Assembly (NCBI RefSeq): GCF_944381005.1
Contig: NZ_CALWJM010000034.1
Coordinates: forward strand, 1-64,000
Reading direction: 5' to 3'
From: an uncultured Butyricicoccus sp.
GTDB taxonomy: Bacteria; Bacillota; Clostridia; Oscillospirales; Butyricicoccaceae
DNA: 64,000 bases
A program made the translations under genes and the position numbers. Numbering within the stretch: the first letter of the stretch is position 1; each line of letters starts with the position of its first letter. The notes below the pieces were generated by a model. That model worked only from the letters and a program-made list of their open reading frames with translations. It was not told where the DNA came from and did no database searches. Below are positions 16,812 through 26,801 of the stretch, in pieces.

Positions 16812-17768
16812 TTACTGTGCCTTGGGCGGGCGCTTGCCGACCGGACGGCGACCGCCTTCGGGCGAGATGACCACGCGGCGGTTTGGCTCGGTGCCGGTGG
16901 AATGGGTGGTCACACCGCGATATTCTTGCAGCGCCGAGTGAATAATACGGCGCTCATAGGGATTCATCGGCTCCAAGGTCATGGGCTTATGATAGCGGGC
17001 AACCTTGCCAGCCATCTTGCGCGCCAGACGTTCAAGCGACTCGGCACGCTTGACGCGATAATTTTCGGTGTCGATGGTCAGGCGTACATGTTCCTCGGTG
17101 CCGCGGTTGAGCACGAGCGAAGTCAAGTACTGAATGGCGTCGAGCGTGTCACCGCGACGGCCGATAACCGGGCCCATGTCGGGGCCTTGGATTTCAATGC
17201 GCACATGGTCGGCTTCCGACTGGTCGGTAACAAAAGCATGTCCCTCAACGCCCATTTTTTCCAGCAAACCGTCGATAAACTGTACGGCAGCGCGGGCTTC
17301 TTCGGGCCACTGTTCCTGCGGCATGGGGCTTACCTTGACCACCGGACGCGGTGCGGGGCGCTCCTCTGCCTCCACCGGCTGCGGCTTTTCGCCGGTTGCC
17401 GCACGCACCAAACGCGGGGTTTGGTCGTCCTTGGGTGCAGCCACCGGGCGCGCCGGTGCAGACGGTTCCTTGTTCTCGGTCTTGGGCGCAGCCTTGACCA
17501 ATCGCGGGGTATCGTCCTGCGGGCGAGCGGGTGCAGTTTTGGGTGCTTCGGCCTTGGGGGCGGCAGGTGCCGGAGCCGGCTTGGGCGCGTCGGGCACTTC
17601 ATAGGTGACGCGAATCTTTGCGTCAGAAGCGCCGATGCCTAAAAATCCCTTGCGGCCCATCTCGACCACTTCGACCGAAACCGCATCGCGGTCCATGTGC
17701 AGTTCAGCCAGTGCCTTTTCAATGGCACGGTCAACCGTGGACGCCGAAAAAATCTGTTCTTTCTGCAT
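16812..17768 (-). CDS. jag: RNA-binding protein Jag/KhpB (Jag-N, KH and R3H domains)
   Basis: The 318-residue protein has a Jag-N domain (about 1-60, with EMGRKGFLGIGASDAKI), a long Ala/Pro/Lys-rich linker (about 62-165) and a KH domain with GPVIGRRGDTLDAIQYLTS. It ends with an R3H domain carrying RRIIHSALQEY and the THSTGTEPNRRVVISP end. KhpB binds RNA and influences cell elongation and sporulation in Bacillota. It starts two bases after the yidC stop, so the two are cotranslated as usual. The linker is longer than in Bacillus (about 208 aa in total there). Confidence 0.94.
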   Translation of the reverse strand: MQKEQIFSASTVDRAIEKALAELHMDRDAVSVEVVEMGRKGFLGIGASDAKIRVTYEVPDAPKPAPAPAAPKAEAPKTAPARPQDDTPRLVKAAPKTENKEPSAPARPVAAPKDDQTPRLVRAATGEKPQPVEAEERPAPRPVVKVSPMPQEQWPEEARAAVQFIDGLLEKMGVEGHAFVTDQSEADHVRIEIQGPDMGPVIGRRGDTLDAIQYLTSLVLNRGTEEHVRLTIDTENYRVKRAESLERLARKMAGKVARYHKPMTLEPMNPYERRIIHSALQEYRGVTTHSTGTEPNRRVVISPEGGRRPVGKRPPKAQ

Positions 17769-17770
17769 GA

Positions 17771-18733
17771 TTAAGCGTCCCCTTTCGGTAATTTTTTATT
17801 CTTCTTTTTGGGGTCATCGACCTCAATCGGGTGATACTTGTCCAGATACCAGGTCAGGAATGCTTCCTGTGCCATGGTAAACAGGTTGTTGGTAATCCAG
17901 TACACAGCCAGCGCGCTGGGCAGGATAAAGCCGAGGTAAACCGAGAACAGCGGCATGATATACAGCATGGTTTTCATCGAACCTTGCACCTGTGCGGCAG
18001 CCGGATTGCTTTTTTGCTGCATCTTCTGCAAAACATAAGAGGACAGCAGCGCGGTCAAACCGGACAGGATGGGCAGCAGCCAGATAATGCCCGGTTCTTT
18101 GATATTCGGGGTCTGTGCCAAGTTGAAGCCCAAGAAGTCAAAGTTCAGCGGCACCAGATTCTGTGCAATTTCGGGCGACAGACTGGTAATGGCTTCGGGG
18201 AAATTGCCCGCCGAGTCGGCCAGCTTGTTGAGCGTCTCCATGAGCGGAATCTGCACATAGTAATCGTTAAACTTGGACAAATCGGCCAGCCCATTGTTTT
18301 GCACATAATCAATCAAAAGCTGAACCGAATCGGGGAAACCTTCGGACACGAAGTCCTTGTCGGTAATACCCATCATAAAGGTGATGGGCTTTTCAATCGC
18401 GTAGTACAGACCCATCATAATGGGGAGCGGCAAAAACGAGGGCAGGCAGCCGCTCATCGGATTGACGCCTTCCTTCTCGTAGAGTTTTTGCAGTTCCTCG
18501 TTAAGTTTCACGCGGTTATTCGCATATTTCTTCTGTAACGCCTGCTGTTTTTGAGAAATCGCACTCATTTTGCGCATACTCTTTTTGCTGTGGATGGACA
18601 GCGGCAGCAGGATGAACTTACAGAGCAGAGCGAACAGGATGATTGCAACGCCGTAGGAACCTACCAGATTGTAGATTGCCATAAGCAGCATACCGAAGGG
18701 GCGCACAATCAGCAAACCAAAGATTTTAGCCAA
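17771..18733 (-). CDS. yidC: Membrane protein insertase YidC/OxaA (SpoIIIJ)
   Basis: The 320-residue insertase places membrane proteins, alone or with SecYEG. The conserved core is visible: LLCKFILLPLSIHSKKSMRKM (second segment with its charged turn), EGVNPMSGCLPSFLPLPIMMGLYY, and a C-terminal hairpin with MPLFSVYLGFILPSALAVYWITNN. Five transmembrane segments are expected. It begins with TTG, nine bases after GGAGG; the first ATG (residue 15) would remove part of the first helix. A Lys-rich tail (DDPKKKNKKLPKGDA) is typical. It is cotranscribed with yidD, rnpA and jag. Confidence 0.94.
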   Translation of the reverse strand: MAKIFGLLIVRPFGMLLMAIYNLVGSYGVAIILFALLCKFILLPLSIHSKKSMRKMSAISQKQQALQKKYANNRVKLNEELQKLYEKEGVNPMSGCLPSFLPLPIMMGLYYAIEKPITFMMGITDKDFVSEGFPDSVQLLIDYVQNNGLADLSKFNDYYVQIPLMETLNKLADSAGNFPEAITSLSPEIAQNLVPLNFDFLGFNLAQTPNIKEPGIIWLLPILSGLTALLSSYVLQKMQQKSNPAAAQVQGSMKTMLYIMPLFSVYLGFILPSALAVYWITNNLFTMAQEAFLTWYLDKYHPIEVDDPKKKNKKLPKGDA

Positions 18734-18828
18734 ATTTTCGTTCCTCCAAAAGTGTTGCAGGCGCGAGCCACCATGCCCGGCCTGTTCTTTCCCTTGCGTA
18801 CCGTTTCAAAACGGATTTTGCCCCCGAT

Positions 18829-19041
18829 TCAGGGAACCGGGTCATACGGCCCACGTTTGGACCACGGATGACAGCGGCAAATGCGCCGAAACGCCAGCCA
18901 TCCCCCCTTGCACGCGCCATATTTTTCGATTGCTTCCAAGGCATACTGGGAGCAGGTCGGGATATAGCGGCAGGTCGGGGCGGTATGGGGCGAGATGGCG
19001 CGGCGGTAAAACCGCACGAGTGCCAAAAGCAGCCATTTCAT
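18829..19041 (-). CDS. yidD: Membrane protein insertion efficiency factor YidD
   Basis: This 70-residue protein shows the family signature [23 protein letters not shown] and [15 protein letters not shown] at the C-terminus, marked here by YIPTCSQYA and DPVP. YidD helps YidC-dependent insertion. Its start overlaps the rnpA stop by four bases, so the two are translationally coupled. Confidence 0.96.
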   Translation of the reverse strand: MKWLLLALVRFYRRAISPHTAPTCRYIPTCSQYALEAIEKYGACKGGWLAFRRICRCHPWSKRGPYDPVP

Positions 19042-19394
19042 GAAGTTTCGCCTTCTTTCGGCGCCAACACGCGCAGGTCACGGGCGGCTTTGAGCAGGGC
19101 TTTTTCGACATCAGCGCACGAAGCATCGAGCATACGCGCGCGGGCGACCAGCACAAAGTCAAATCCGACCTTAAATTCGTCCTGATGCAGGCGATAGGCT
19201 TCGCGGAACAACCGTTTTGCACGGTTGCGCTGGACGGCGCCGCCATATTTTGCGCTGACCGTCAAGCCAAGGCGATTGCGTCCCAGCCGGTTTTTGAGGC
19301 AATAGAGCACCAAATACCGGTTTGCAGCCGATTTCCCCCTGTGATACAGGCGGCGAAATTCATGGTTTTGTTTGATGACATAGGTACGTTTCAT
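19038..19394 (-). CDS. rnpA: Ribonuclease P protein component
   Basis: The 118-residue basic protein is the protein subunit of RNase P, which matures tRNA 5' ends. It has [20 protein letters not shown] and the RNR motif [13 protein letters not shown]. The start at [17 protein letters not shown] follows homology; an 86-codon upstream extension of the frame lies in the rpmH-rnpA gap and is not coding. That gap is long (261 bases) and includes a terminator, so rnpA is probably expressed at a fraction of rpmH. Confidence 0.96.
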   Translation of the reverse strand: MKRTYVIKQNHEFRRLYHRGKSAANRYLVLYCLKNRLGRNRLGLTVSAKYGGAVQRNRAKRLFREAYRLHQDEFKVGFDFVLVARARMLDASCADVEKALLKAARDLRVLAPKEGETS

Positions 19395-19588
19395 GGTTTT
19401 GCTCCAAAAAGATAGAAGCGGGATGGAAAAGGGAGAGGCCGATGCCCGATGGCCAGCTCCCGCCGCGCCAAATCCGGAAACGTGCGGGCAGCACGCTGCG
19501 CGGCCTGCCTGCCGCGACCAGAAAAAAGTTCCCGTACGCACCAGTCTGGCGTGCGGCAGGCCAAAAAAGACGGCACTGGCGGACGGTA

Positions 19589-19621
19589 CAAAAAAGAGCC
19601 GCTCGAAAATGGGCGGCTCGA
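19589..19621 (-). terminator. Attenuating terminator between rpmH and rnpA
   Basis: On the minus strand GAGCCGCC...GCGGCTC forms a hairpin followed by TTTTTT, 35 bases after the rpmH stop. It would reduce transcription into rnpA-yidD-yidC-jag. Confidence 0.8.
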
Positions 19622-19655
19622 TTTGGGATTCTTTCCTTTGCGGAATGGGCAAAGA

Positions 19656-19790
19656 TTACAGGGTCAACTGCTTGCGGCCCTTCGCACGACGGCGAGCCAG
19701 CACCTTGCGGCCATTCTTCGTAGACATTCTCTTGCGGAAGCCATGCTCCTTGCTGCGCTGACGCTTCTTGGGCTGATAAGTTCTCAGCAT
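19656..19790 (-). CDS. rpmH: 50S ribosomal protein L34
   Basis: The 44-residue, very basic protein [20 protein letters not shown] to [10 protein letters not shown] is an unmistakable L34, a late-assembling large-subunit protein. It has a strong AGGAGG site 10 bases before ATG and a consensus promoter at 19905-19934. It is divergent from dnaA, as in nearly all Bacillota. Confidence 0.98.
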   Translation of the reverse strand: MLRTYQPKKRQRSKEHGFRKRMSTKNGRKVLARRRAKGRKQLTL

Positions 19791-19904
19791 TTACCACACA
19801 CCTCCTATTATCCTGGTCTGAATGGGCACCGGCACAGGTCCAATACCAAAAAAGACGCATCGGGCTTATGCCGCTGCCTGTCCGTAATGCTCCGAATCAG
19901 ATAT

Positions 19905-19934
19905 ATTATAGACAGTGACCCAGTTGTTTGTCAA
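19905..19934 (-). promoter_or_regulatory. rpmH operon promoter
   Basis: On the minus strand a perfect TTGACA and a perfect TATAAT are separated by 18 bases, giving a leader of about 110 bases. Confidence 0.88.
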
Positions 19935-20131
19935 GCACAATTTTGAAAAAGCGCGCGCGGTTTGGCAGGCAAAAGCGGCTGGAAACTTTACAATTTGTAA
20001 TTTTTCATGCACTCATAACCCTTAGGCTTGTCCCTTGGCGCGCGGGGTATACCACGAATGATACAAAACACTGTCAATCCAACCATTTTTTCCCATTATA
20101 TTCTGTCCATAACCCAGCCGCTTCCCGCCCC

Positions 20132-20163
20132 TTTTCCACACACTCATCCCCACCTGTGGATAA
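20132..20163. other. DnaA boxes upstream of dnaA
   Basis: A perfect TTATCCACA on the minus strand (20155-20163) and TTTTCCACA (20132-20140, one mismatch) are present. The perfect box ends one base before the dnaA -35 element, which suggests autoregulation by DnaA. Confidence 0.8.
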
Positions 20164-20164
20164 C

Positions 20165-20193
20165 TTGAAATTACAATCGAACTATGGTACTAT
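20165..20193 (+). promoter_or_regulatory. dnaA promoter
   Basis: TTGAAA and TACTAT are separated by 17 bases, 40 bases upstream of the dnaA start and directly after a perfect DnaA box. Confidence 0.8.
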
Positions 20194-20233
20194 GTACAGT
20201 GAATAAGAATCGGCAGAATTAGGAGGAAATGTT

Positions 20234-21538
20234 TTGAACAGCAACAACGACTTGTTAAAAATGGCGTTGTCGCGCATGGAAGGTTCCTTCAGCCCGGTCA
20301 CGCTGTCGGCCTGGTTTGACGACGCCGAAGCGGTTTCCCTTGACGGAACCAGCTTTATCCTGCGCGCTGCCAACCAATTCAAAAAAGAAATCATTGAATC
20401 ACGCTTTACCGCGCCGCTGCAACAAGCGCTGACCGAACTGCTGGGCGAACCCATCACCCTGACGGTCATTTACGGCGAACAAGCCGCCGCACCCATCCAA
20501 ACCGGCGAATCCATCGGCCTATCCCCCGACGAAGAATACACCTTTGAACATTTTATCGTCGGTTCATCCAACAAATTCGCGCACGCCGCCGCGGTTTCGG
20601 TCGCCAATCATCCGGCCGAAAATTACAATCCCCTCTTTATCTATGGTCAGTCCGGCTTGGGAAAAACCCACTTGCTGCACGCAATCGGCAACGTCATTCA
20701 CGGCACGCACCCCAAATTCCGCATTATTTATGTCAAAGGCGAAGATTTTACCAACGAACTGGTCACTGCCATTCAGGAAGGCGACGTACAGGCCTTCCGC
20801 AATAAATACCGCATGGCCGACTTGCTGCTGATTGACGATATTCAATTTATCGCGGGCAAAGAGCGCACACAGGAAGAATTTTTCCACACATTTAACGCAC
20901 TCTATGAAGCAGGCCGACAAATCGTGCTGACCTCCGACCGGCCGCCCAAGGAAATGAACACACTCGAAGACCGCATGAAAACACGCTTTGAATGGGGTCT
21001 GCTGGCCGACATCCAACCGCCCGATTTTGAAACGCGCGTAGCAATCATCAACGCAAAAGCGTCCAAACTGGGCTTTGAACTGCCAAAAGATGTCATCTAC
21101 TGCATTGCAGAAAACCTGCAATCCAACGTACGCCAGCTCGAAGGCACGGTCAAAAAAATCAAAGCCAAACATGAACTAGGCGGCGAAGCCATCACCATCG
21201 ACATGACGCAAAAGGTCATTGAAGAAGTAAAATCCATCAATCCGGGCTTAAACCCCACCCCACCTATGATTTTACAGACGGTTTCCAACTTTTATTCGGT
21301 GCCGGTTGACCAAATCCTGTCCGACCGCCGTTCCAAAGATACCGTACAGCCGCGACAAATGGCTATGTATCTGGTACGCAAAATGACCAACTATTCATTG
21401 CCCGAAATCGGCAAAGTATTCGGCCGCGACCACACTACGGTCATGCACGCCTGCGACAAAATCGACGGCGACCGCAAGAAAAATGCCGAGCTGGAAGACA
21501 TCATCAAAACGCTGATTGAAAACATCCAGAACCTGTAA
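20234..21538 (+). CDS. dnaA: Chromosomal replication initiator protein DnaA
   Basis: The 434-residue initiator opens oriC. Domain I lies at about 1-80 and is followed by a very short domain II. Domain III carries the Walker A GQSGLGKTHLLHAIG (about 138-152) and Walker B LLIDDIQFIAGK. Domain IV has the DnaA-box-binding signature GRDHTTVMHACDKI. It starts with TTG, seven bases after AGGAGG; an ATG five bases upstream is out of frame and closed at once. It is shorter than the Bacillus protein because of domain II. Plus-strand C exceeds G here, unlike in gyrB. Confidence 0.98.
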   Translation: MNSNNDLLKMALSRMEGSFSPVTLSAWFDDAEAVSLDGTSFILRAANQFKKEIIESRFTAPLQQALTELLGEPITLTVIYGEQAAAPIQTGESIGLSPDEEYTFEHFIVGSSNKFAHAAAVSVANHPAENYNPLFIYGQSGLGKTHLLHAIGNVIHGTHPKFRIIYVKGEDFTNELVTAIQEGDVQAFRNKYRMADLLLIDDIQFIAGKERTQEEFFHTFNALYEAGRQIVLTSDRPPKEMNTLEDRMKTRFEWGLLADIQPPDFETRVAIINAKASKLGFELPKDVIYCIAENLQSNVRQLEGTVKKIKAKHELGGEAITIDMTQKVIEEVKSINPGLNPTPPMILQTVSNFYSVPVDQILSDRRSKDTVQPRQMAMYLVRKMTNYSLPEIGKVFGRDHTTVMHACDKIDGDRKKNAELEDIIKTLIENIQNL

Positions 21539-21842
21539 AATCGCACTTGCAAACGGGCAAATCTGCCGCCAAAATCTATCCACACCCCCTGTGGATTGTG
21601 GATGGATAACCTGTGGACAATTTCTGCCCCCAATTTTTCCCCACAATTCATCCCGATTCGTCCACATCCGCATGGGGATAAAATTTCCCATGGCGCCCAT
21701 GGACTTTTTCCACTTTTCCACAGATTCCACAATACTACTACTACGACTATAAAATTACTCTATTCTCTACTATCCTACCAACGCCGGCAAATACCGGCAA
21801 ATTGCCAAAACCCTTGTGGACAAAGAAAGGACTTTCTAAACC
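21539..21842. other. oriC: dnaA-dnaN intergenic region: predicted oriC
   Basis: This 304-base gap is the strongest origin candidate. It holds at least five one-mismatch DnaA boxes: CTATCCACA at 21576, its inverted relatives at 21590 and 21612, TTTTCCACA at 21714 and TTGTCCACA on the minus strand at 21815. A TAC-repeat tract and an AT-rich stretch lie at 21733-21779. No coding sequence is present. Confidence 0.85.
21714..21779 (+). other. DnaA box followed by DnaA-trio-like TAC repeats (basal unwinding element)
   Basis: TTTTCCACA is followed after ten bases by TACTACTACTAC (21733-21744). A diverged series continues through CTATAAAATTACTCTATT to CTACTATCCTAC. On the other strand this reads as repeated 3'-GAT-5', the DnaA-trio that guides DnaA onto single-stranded DNA in Bacillus. 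Confidence 0.75.
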
Positions 21843-22955
21843 ATGAAATTCTCCTGTGAAAAATCTGCCTTCCTCGATGCAATCTCCATTGCTTCGCGCG
21901 CAGTTTCCACCAAATCAACCATTGCTATTCTGGAAGGTCTGCGTTTGACCGCAACCGACACTTTGACCTTATCCGGTTACGACCTATCAATTGGCATCCG
22001 TACACAAGTTAATGCCGACATTGTTGAACCGGGCGAAATCGTATTAAGTGCAAAACTGCTCGGCGACATCGTGCGCAAATTACCCGACGATGTTGTATAC
22101 GTTGAAACCGATGAAAAACTGCTCACAACCATTCAATGCGGCCGCTCGGTTTTCAATCTTGTCGCTTCCGCCTCGGACGACTTCCCTGCTATGCCCGAAG
22201 TCAACGCCGAGCACGAAATTTCCATGCCGGAAAACATGCTCAAATCCATGATTAACCAGACCGTTTTCGCGGTTTCTGACAATCAGGCAAAACCCATTCA
22301 CACCGGCTGTCTGTTTGAACTGACAAATGGCAAATTGACCGTTGTTGCTGTAGACGGTTTCCGTCTATCCATTCGCCGGGAACAATTGGAGCAAGCACCG
22401 GCACAAGACTTAAAGTTTGTCGTTCCCGGCCCGGCATTGCGCGAAATCGAACGTATTTTGCGCGAAGATGCCCAGCATGAAGTCACCGTTTGTCCGGGTG
22501 AAAAGCATATTTTATTTGCACTGGGCAAAACGACCTTGGTTTGCCGCCTGATTGACGGTGAATTTTTAAACTACAATGCTGCCATTCCTCCCACATTTGA
22601 ACACACCGTACCGGTGAATACACGCGAATTTATCACCTGTTTAGAGCGCGTTTCACTTTTGGTATCGGAAAAATTAAAAAATCCGGTGCGCATTGCCTTT
22701 GACGGCGCGGTGATGAAAATGACTTGTATTACAGCTGTGGGCAAATCTTACGACGAATGTGCCATCGATGGCAGCATTGACGGACTGGAAATTGGCTTTA
22801 ACAGCCGGTATTTGCTGGACGCGCTGCGCGCCTGCAACGACGAAATCGTTCATATTTCTCTCAAAGGCGCACTCAATCCGATTGTGATTACCCCGCTTGA
22901 GGGCGAAAAATACACCTATCTGGTATTGCCTGTGAGGTTGAAAGCTGATGCGTAA
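21843..22955 (+). CDS. dnaN: DNA polymerase III beta subunit (sliding clamp)
   Basis: The 370-residue clamp encircles DNA and tethers the replicative polymerase. It begins [21 protein letters not shown] and ends in the clamp C-terminus [12 protein letters not shown]. Three clamp domains of about 120 residues each fit the length. The RBS AGAAAGGA precedes ATG. The stop overlaps the yaaA start by eight bases, so translation is coupled. Confidence 0.98.
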   Translation: MKFSCEKSAFLDAISIASRAVSTKSTIAILEGLRLTATDTLTLSGYDLSIGIRTQVNADIVEPGEIVLSAKLLGDIVRKLPDDVVYVETDEKLLTTIQCGRSVFNLVASASDDFPAMPEVNAEHEISMPENMLKSMINQTVFAVSDNQAKPIHTGCLFELTNGKLTVVAVDGFRLSIRREQLEQAPAQDLKFVVPGPALREIERILREDAQHEVTVCPGEKHILFALGKTTLVCRLIDGEFLNYNAAIPPTFEHTVPVNTREFITCLERVSLLVSEKLKNPVRIAFDGAVMKMTCITAVGKSYDECAIDGSIDGLEIGFNSRYLLDALRACNDEIVHISLKGALNPIVITPLEGEKYTYLVLPVRLKADA

Positions 22956-23154
22956 CATTACAATTTCGGGCGAGTTCATCAAATTGGACGCGCTGTTAAA
23001 ATTTGCAAATTTAGCTTCTTCGGGCGGAGAAGCGAAAATCCGAATTGCACAGGGCGAAGTGCTGGTAAACGGAGAAGTATGTACCATGCGCGGCAAAAAA
23101 TTGCGCACAGGCGACACCGTGACATTGGACGGACAAACGGTTGTCATTGCCTGA
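22948..23154 (+). CDS. yaaA: S4-domain protein YaaA (RlbA)
   Basis: The 68-residue protein is a single S4 RNA-binding domain, with [21 protein letters not shown] and [18 protein letters not shown], and the typical ending [11 protein letters not shown]. In Bacillus it sits between dnaN and recF and is linked to ribosome assembly. It overlaps dnaN by eight bases. Confidence 0.95.
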   Translation: MRNITISGEFIKLDALLKFANLASSGGEAKIRIAQGEVLVNGEVCTMRGKKLRTGDTVTLDGQTVVIA

Positions 23155-23166
23155 CCTTTCCCGCCC

Positions 23167-23182
23167 TGTTTCACGTGAAACA
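23167..23182. promoter_or_regulatory. parS: parS centromere site 4 (perfect)
   Basis: TGTTTCACGTGAAACA lies in the yaaA-recF gap, 1.4 kb right of the predicted unwinding element. It is the only parS found on the right side of oriC in this window. Confidence 0.95.
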
Positions 23183-23227
23183 AACCCGTTTTACACCCCA
23201 AATTCGACCGATAAGGAGGGCGGTAAC

Positions 23228-24325
23228 TTGATTCAAACATTGACGCTGGAAAATTTCCGCAATTACGAAACCGCCCATCTGACTTTTGACCCCGCCGTGA
23301 ATCTGATAGTAGGAGAAAACGCGCAGGGAAAAACCAATCTGCTGGAAGCGGCGGCGGCGTTATCCTCGCTGAGACTATTTCGGACGGCACAGAAAAAAGA
23401 AGGACTGCGCTTTGGCACCGACCACGGGCGCATTATCGGTACATTTGACGTAGAAAACCGCGATATTACCCTAGAAATGCGGCTGCACCGCGACCGCGCG
23501 CTGGAAGTTTTTCAAAACGGGATTCGGCTGCGCCGACAGAGTGAGGCGCGCGGCATATTACGCACTGTATTATTTTGTCCGGACGACCTGTTTTTGGTGC
23601 GCGCAGGCGCTGCCGCCCGCCGACGGTTTTTAGATGCGGCGCTGTGCCAGCTTCGCCCGCAATATGCAGGAATCCTTGCAGAGTATGAAAGGGTGCTTGG
23701 ACACAAGCTGCGCATTTTGAAGGACAGCGAAGAAAAACCTGCACTTCTCGACCTGCTGGACGATTTCACCTTACGGCTGTGTCGGTTGGGGGCGCGGATT
23801 ATCCGCTATCGCGCCTACTACATCCGCAAATTGGGACAGTGTGCCGGAGCGCTGCACGCCGAGGCCGCGCCCCATGAAACCTTGACCTGCTGCTATCAAA
23901 CGGTGTCGGGCGTGACCGACCCTTATGCGTCGGCAGCAGTCATCGAAGTCCAGCTACAAAATCATGCGTTTGCTCACCGCGCGGCTGAAATTGCCGCGCA
24001 GTCGTGTCTGTCCGGGCCGCATAAAGACGATTTAGTTTTACATTTGGGCGGGGTTTCGGCCTCGTCCTACGCTTCGCAGGGACAGGCGCGCACGGCGGCG
24101 CTTGCGCTCAAATTGGCCGAGCGCCAACTGTTTTTCGATGAAGATAACGCCTATCCGGTCTTGCTGCTCGACGATGTTCTGTCCGAGCTCGACCGCCGCC
24201 GGCAAGATTTTGTGCTGAATCATCTGGGGCAAGGACAGGTGCTCATCACCTGCTGTGAACCGGACACGGCTGCCCGCTTTCGGGCGGGCACGGTGTTTCA
24301 TGTACAGGGCGGAACCATCGCCTGA
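23228..24325 (+). CDS. recF: DNA replication and repair protein RecF
   Basis: The 365-residue SMC-like ATPase helps load RecA at gaps and restart forks. It has the Walker A GENAQGKTNLLEAAAAL, the ABC-type signature ASQGQARTAALALKLAE and Walker B PVLLLDDVLSELDRRRQ. The start is TTG, seven bases after AGGAGGG, giving MIQTLTLENFRNYETAHL. The frame runs further upstream across parS but has no better start there, so parS stays non-coding. Confidence 0.96.
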   Translation: MIQTLTLENFRNYETAHLTFDPAVNLIVGENAQGKTNLLEAAAALSSLRLFRTAQKKEGLRFGTDHGRIIGTFDVENRDITLEMRLHRDRALEVFQNGIRLRRQSEARGILRTVLFCPDDLFLVRAGAAARRRFLDAALCQLRPQYAGILAEYERVLGHKLRILKDSEEKPALLDLLDDFTLRLCRLGARIIRYRAYYIRKLGQCAGALHAEAAPHETLTCCYQTVSGVTDPYASAAVIEVQLQNHAFAHRAAEIAAQSCLSGPHKDDLVLHLGGVSASSYASQGQARTAALALKLAERQLFFDEDNAYPVLLLDDVLSELDRRRQDFVLNHLGQGQVLITCCEPDTAARFRAGTVFHVQGGTIA

Positions 24326-24422
24326 GCACAAAAAAATTGCAGGCAGAGTGCAAATTTTTCTGTGTTTTTCTAACAAATTTTCCGGATTTTGTGATATAAT
24401 AGGAAAGATGGAGGCGCTTACC

Positions 24423-24686
24423 ATGTATGTCCATATCGGTCAGGACTATATGCTGCCGGTGCGCAGTATCGTGTCGGTTTTTGACCTCGATACCGCCACC
24501 TGCTCCAAACACACCCGCGCCCTTCTGGCTCGTCTGACGGCCGAAGGCCGCGTCGTGACCGCATGTGAGGATTTGCCCAAGTCCGCCGTCCTGTGTGACG
24601 GCGCGCTTGGCGAGATTCTCTATCTCTCACAAATTTCCAGTACGGCGCTTCAGCGCCGCATTGAGAGCGGCGTGACCGGACTGTGA
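24423..24686 (+). CDS. remB: Extracellular matrix regulator RemB (DUF370)
   Basis: This 87-residue protein (MYVHIGQDYMLPVRSIVSVF, then DLDTATCSKHTRAL) belongs to the RemB/YaaB family beside recF and gyrB. RemB supports biofilm matrix gene expression in Bacillus. The start has GGAGG eight bases upstream; an in-frame ATG four codons earlier overlaps that site. The last codons lie in an 11-base triple repeat. Confidence 0.9.
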   Translation: MYVHIGQDYMLPVRSIVSVFDLDTATCSKHTRALLARLTAEGRVVTACEDLPKSAVLCDGALGEILYLSQISSTALQRRIESGVTGL

Positions 24687-24701
24687 CCGGACTGTGACCG
24701 G
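24672..24701 (+). repeat. Three tandem copies of an 11-base unit at the 3' end of remB
   Basis: GTGACCGGACT is repeated at 24672, 24683 and 24694 (the last one partial, GTGACCGG). The first copy encodes the remB C-terminus and the second contains its stop. Confidence 0.8.
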
Positions 24702-24746
24702 TTTTTATCTGTGTCCGGCTCGCTGGCGTTTGCCGCCTCCCGTTAG

Positions 24747-26726
<1,980 letters not shown>

Positions 26727-26801
26727 CCGACGTTTTGCGCCCGTGCGCACCGGTCTGTGCCGTCCGGCTGGGCGGCACCATCCTCTCCCTGGAGGTAACC
26801 A

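Larger units (their letters stand above)
19791..20233. other. rpmH-dnaA intergenic region
   Basis: This 443-base gap has no gene. It carries the rpmH promoter, the dnaA promoter and a small set of DnaA boxes at 20132-20163. Bases 19935-20100 are A/T-richer but show no further recognisable element. Confidence 0.7.

Noticed and set aside
23141..23227. An N-terminal extension of recF that would make parS site 4 coding
   Set aside because: The upstream frame has no ribosome-binding site, while TTG at 23228 has AGGAGGG and gives the usual RecF N-terminus.
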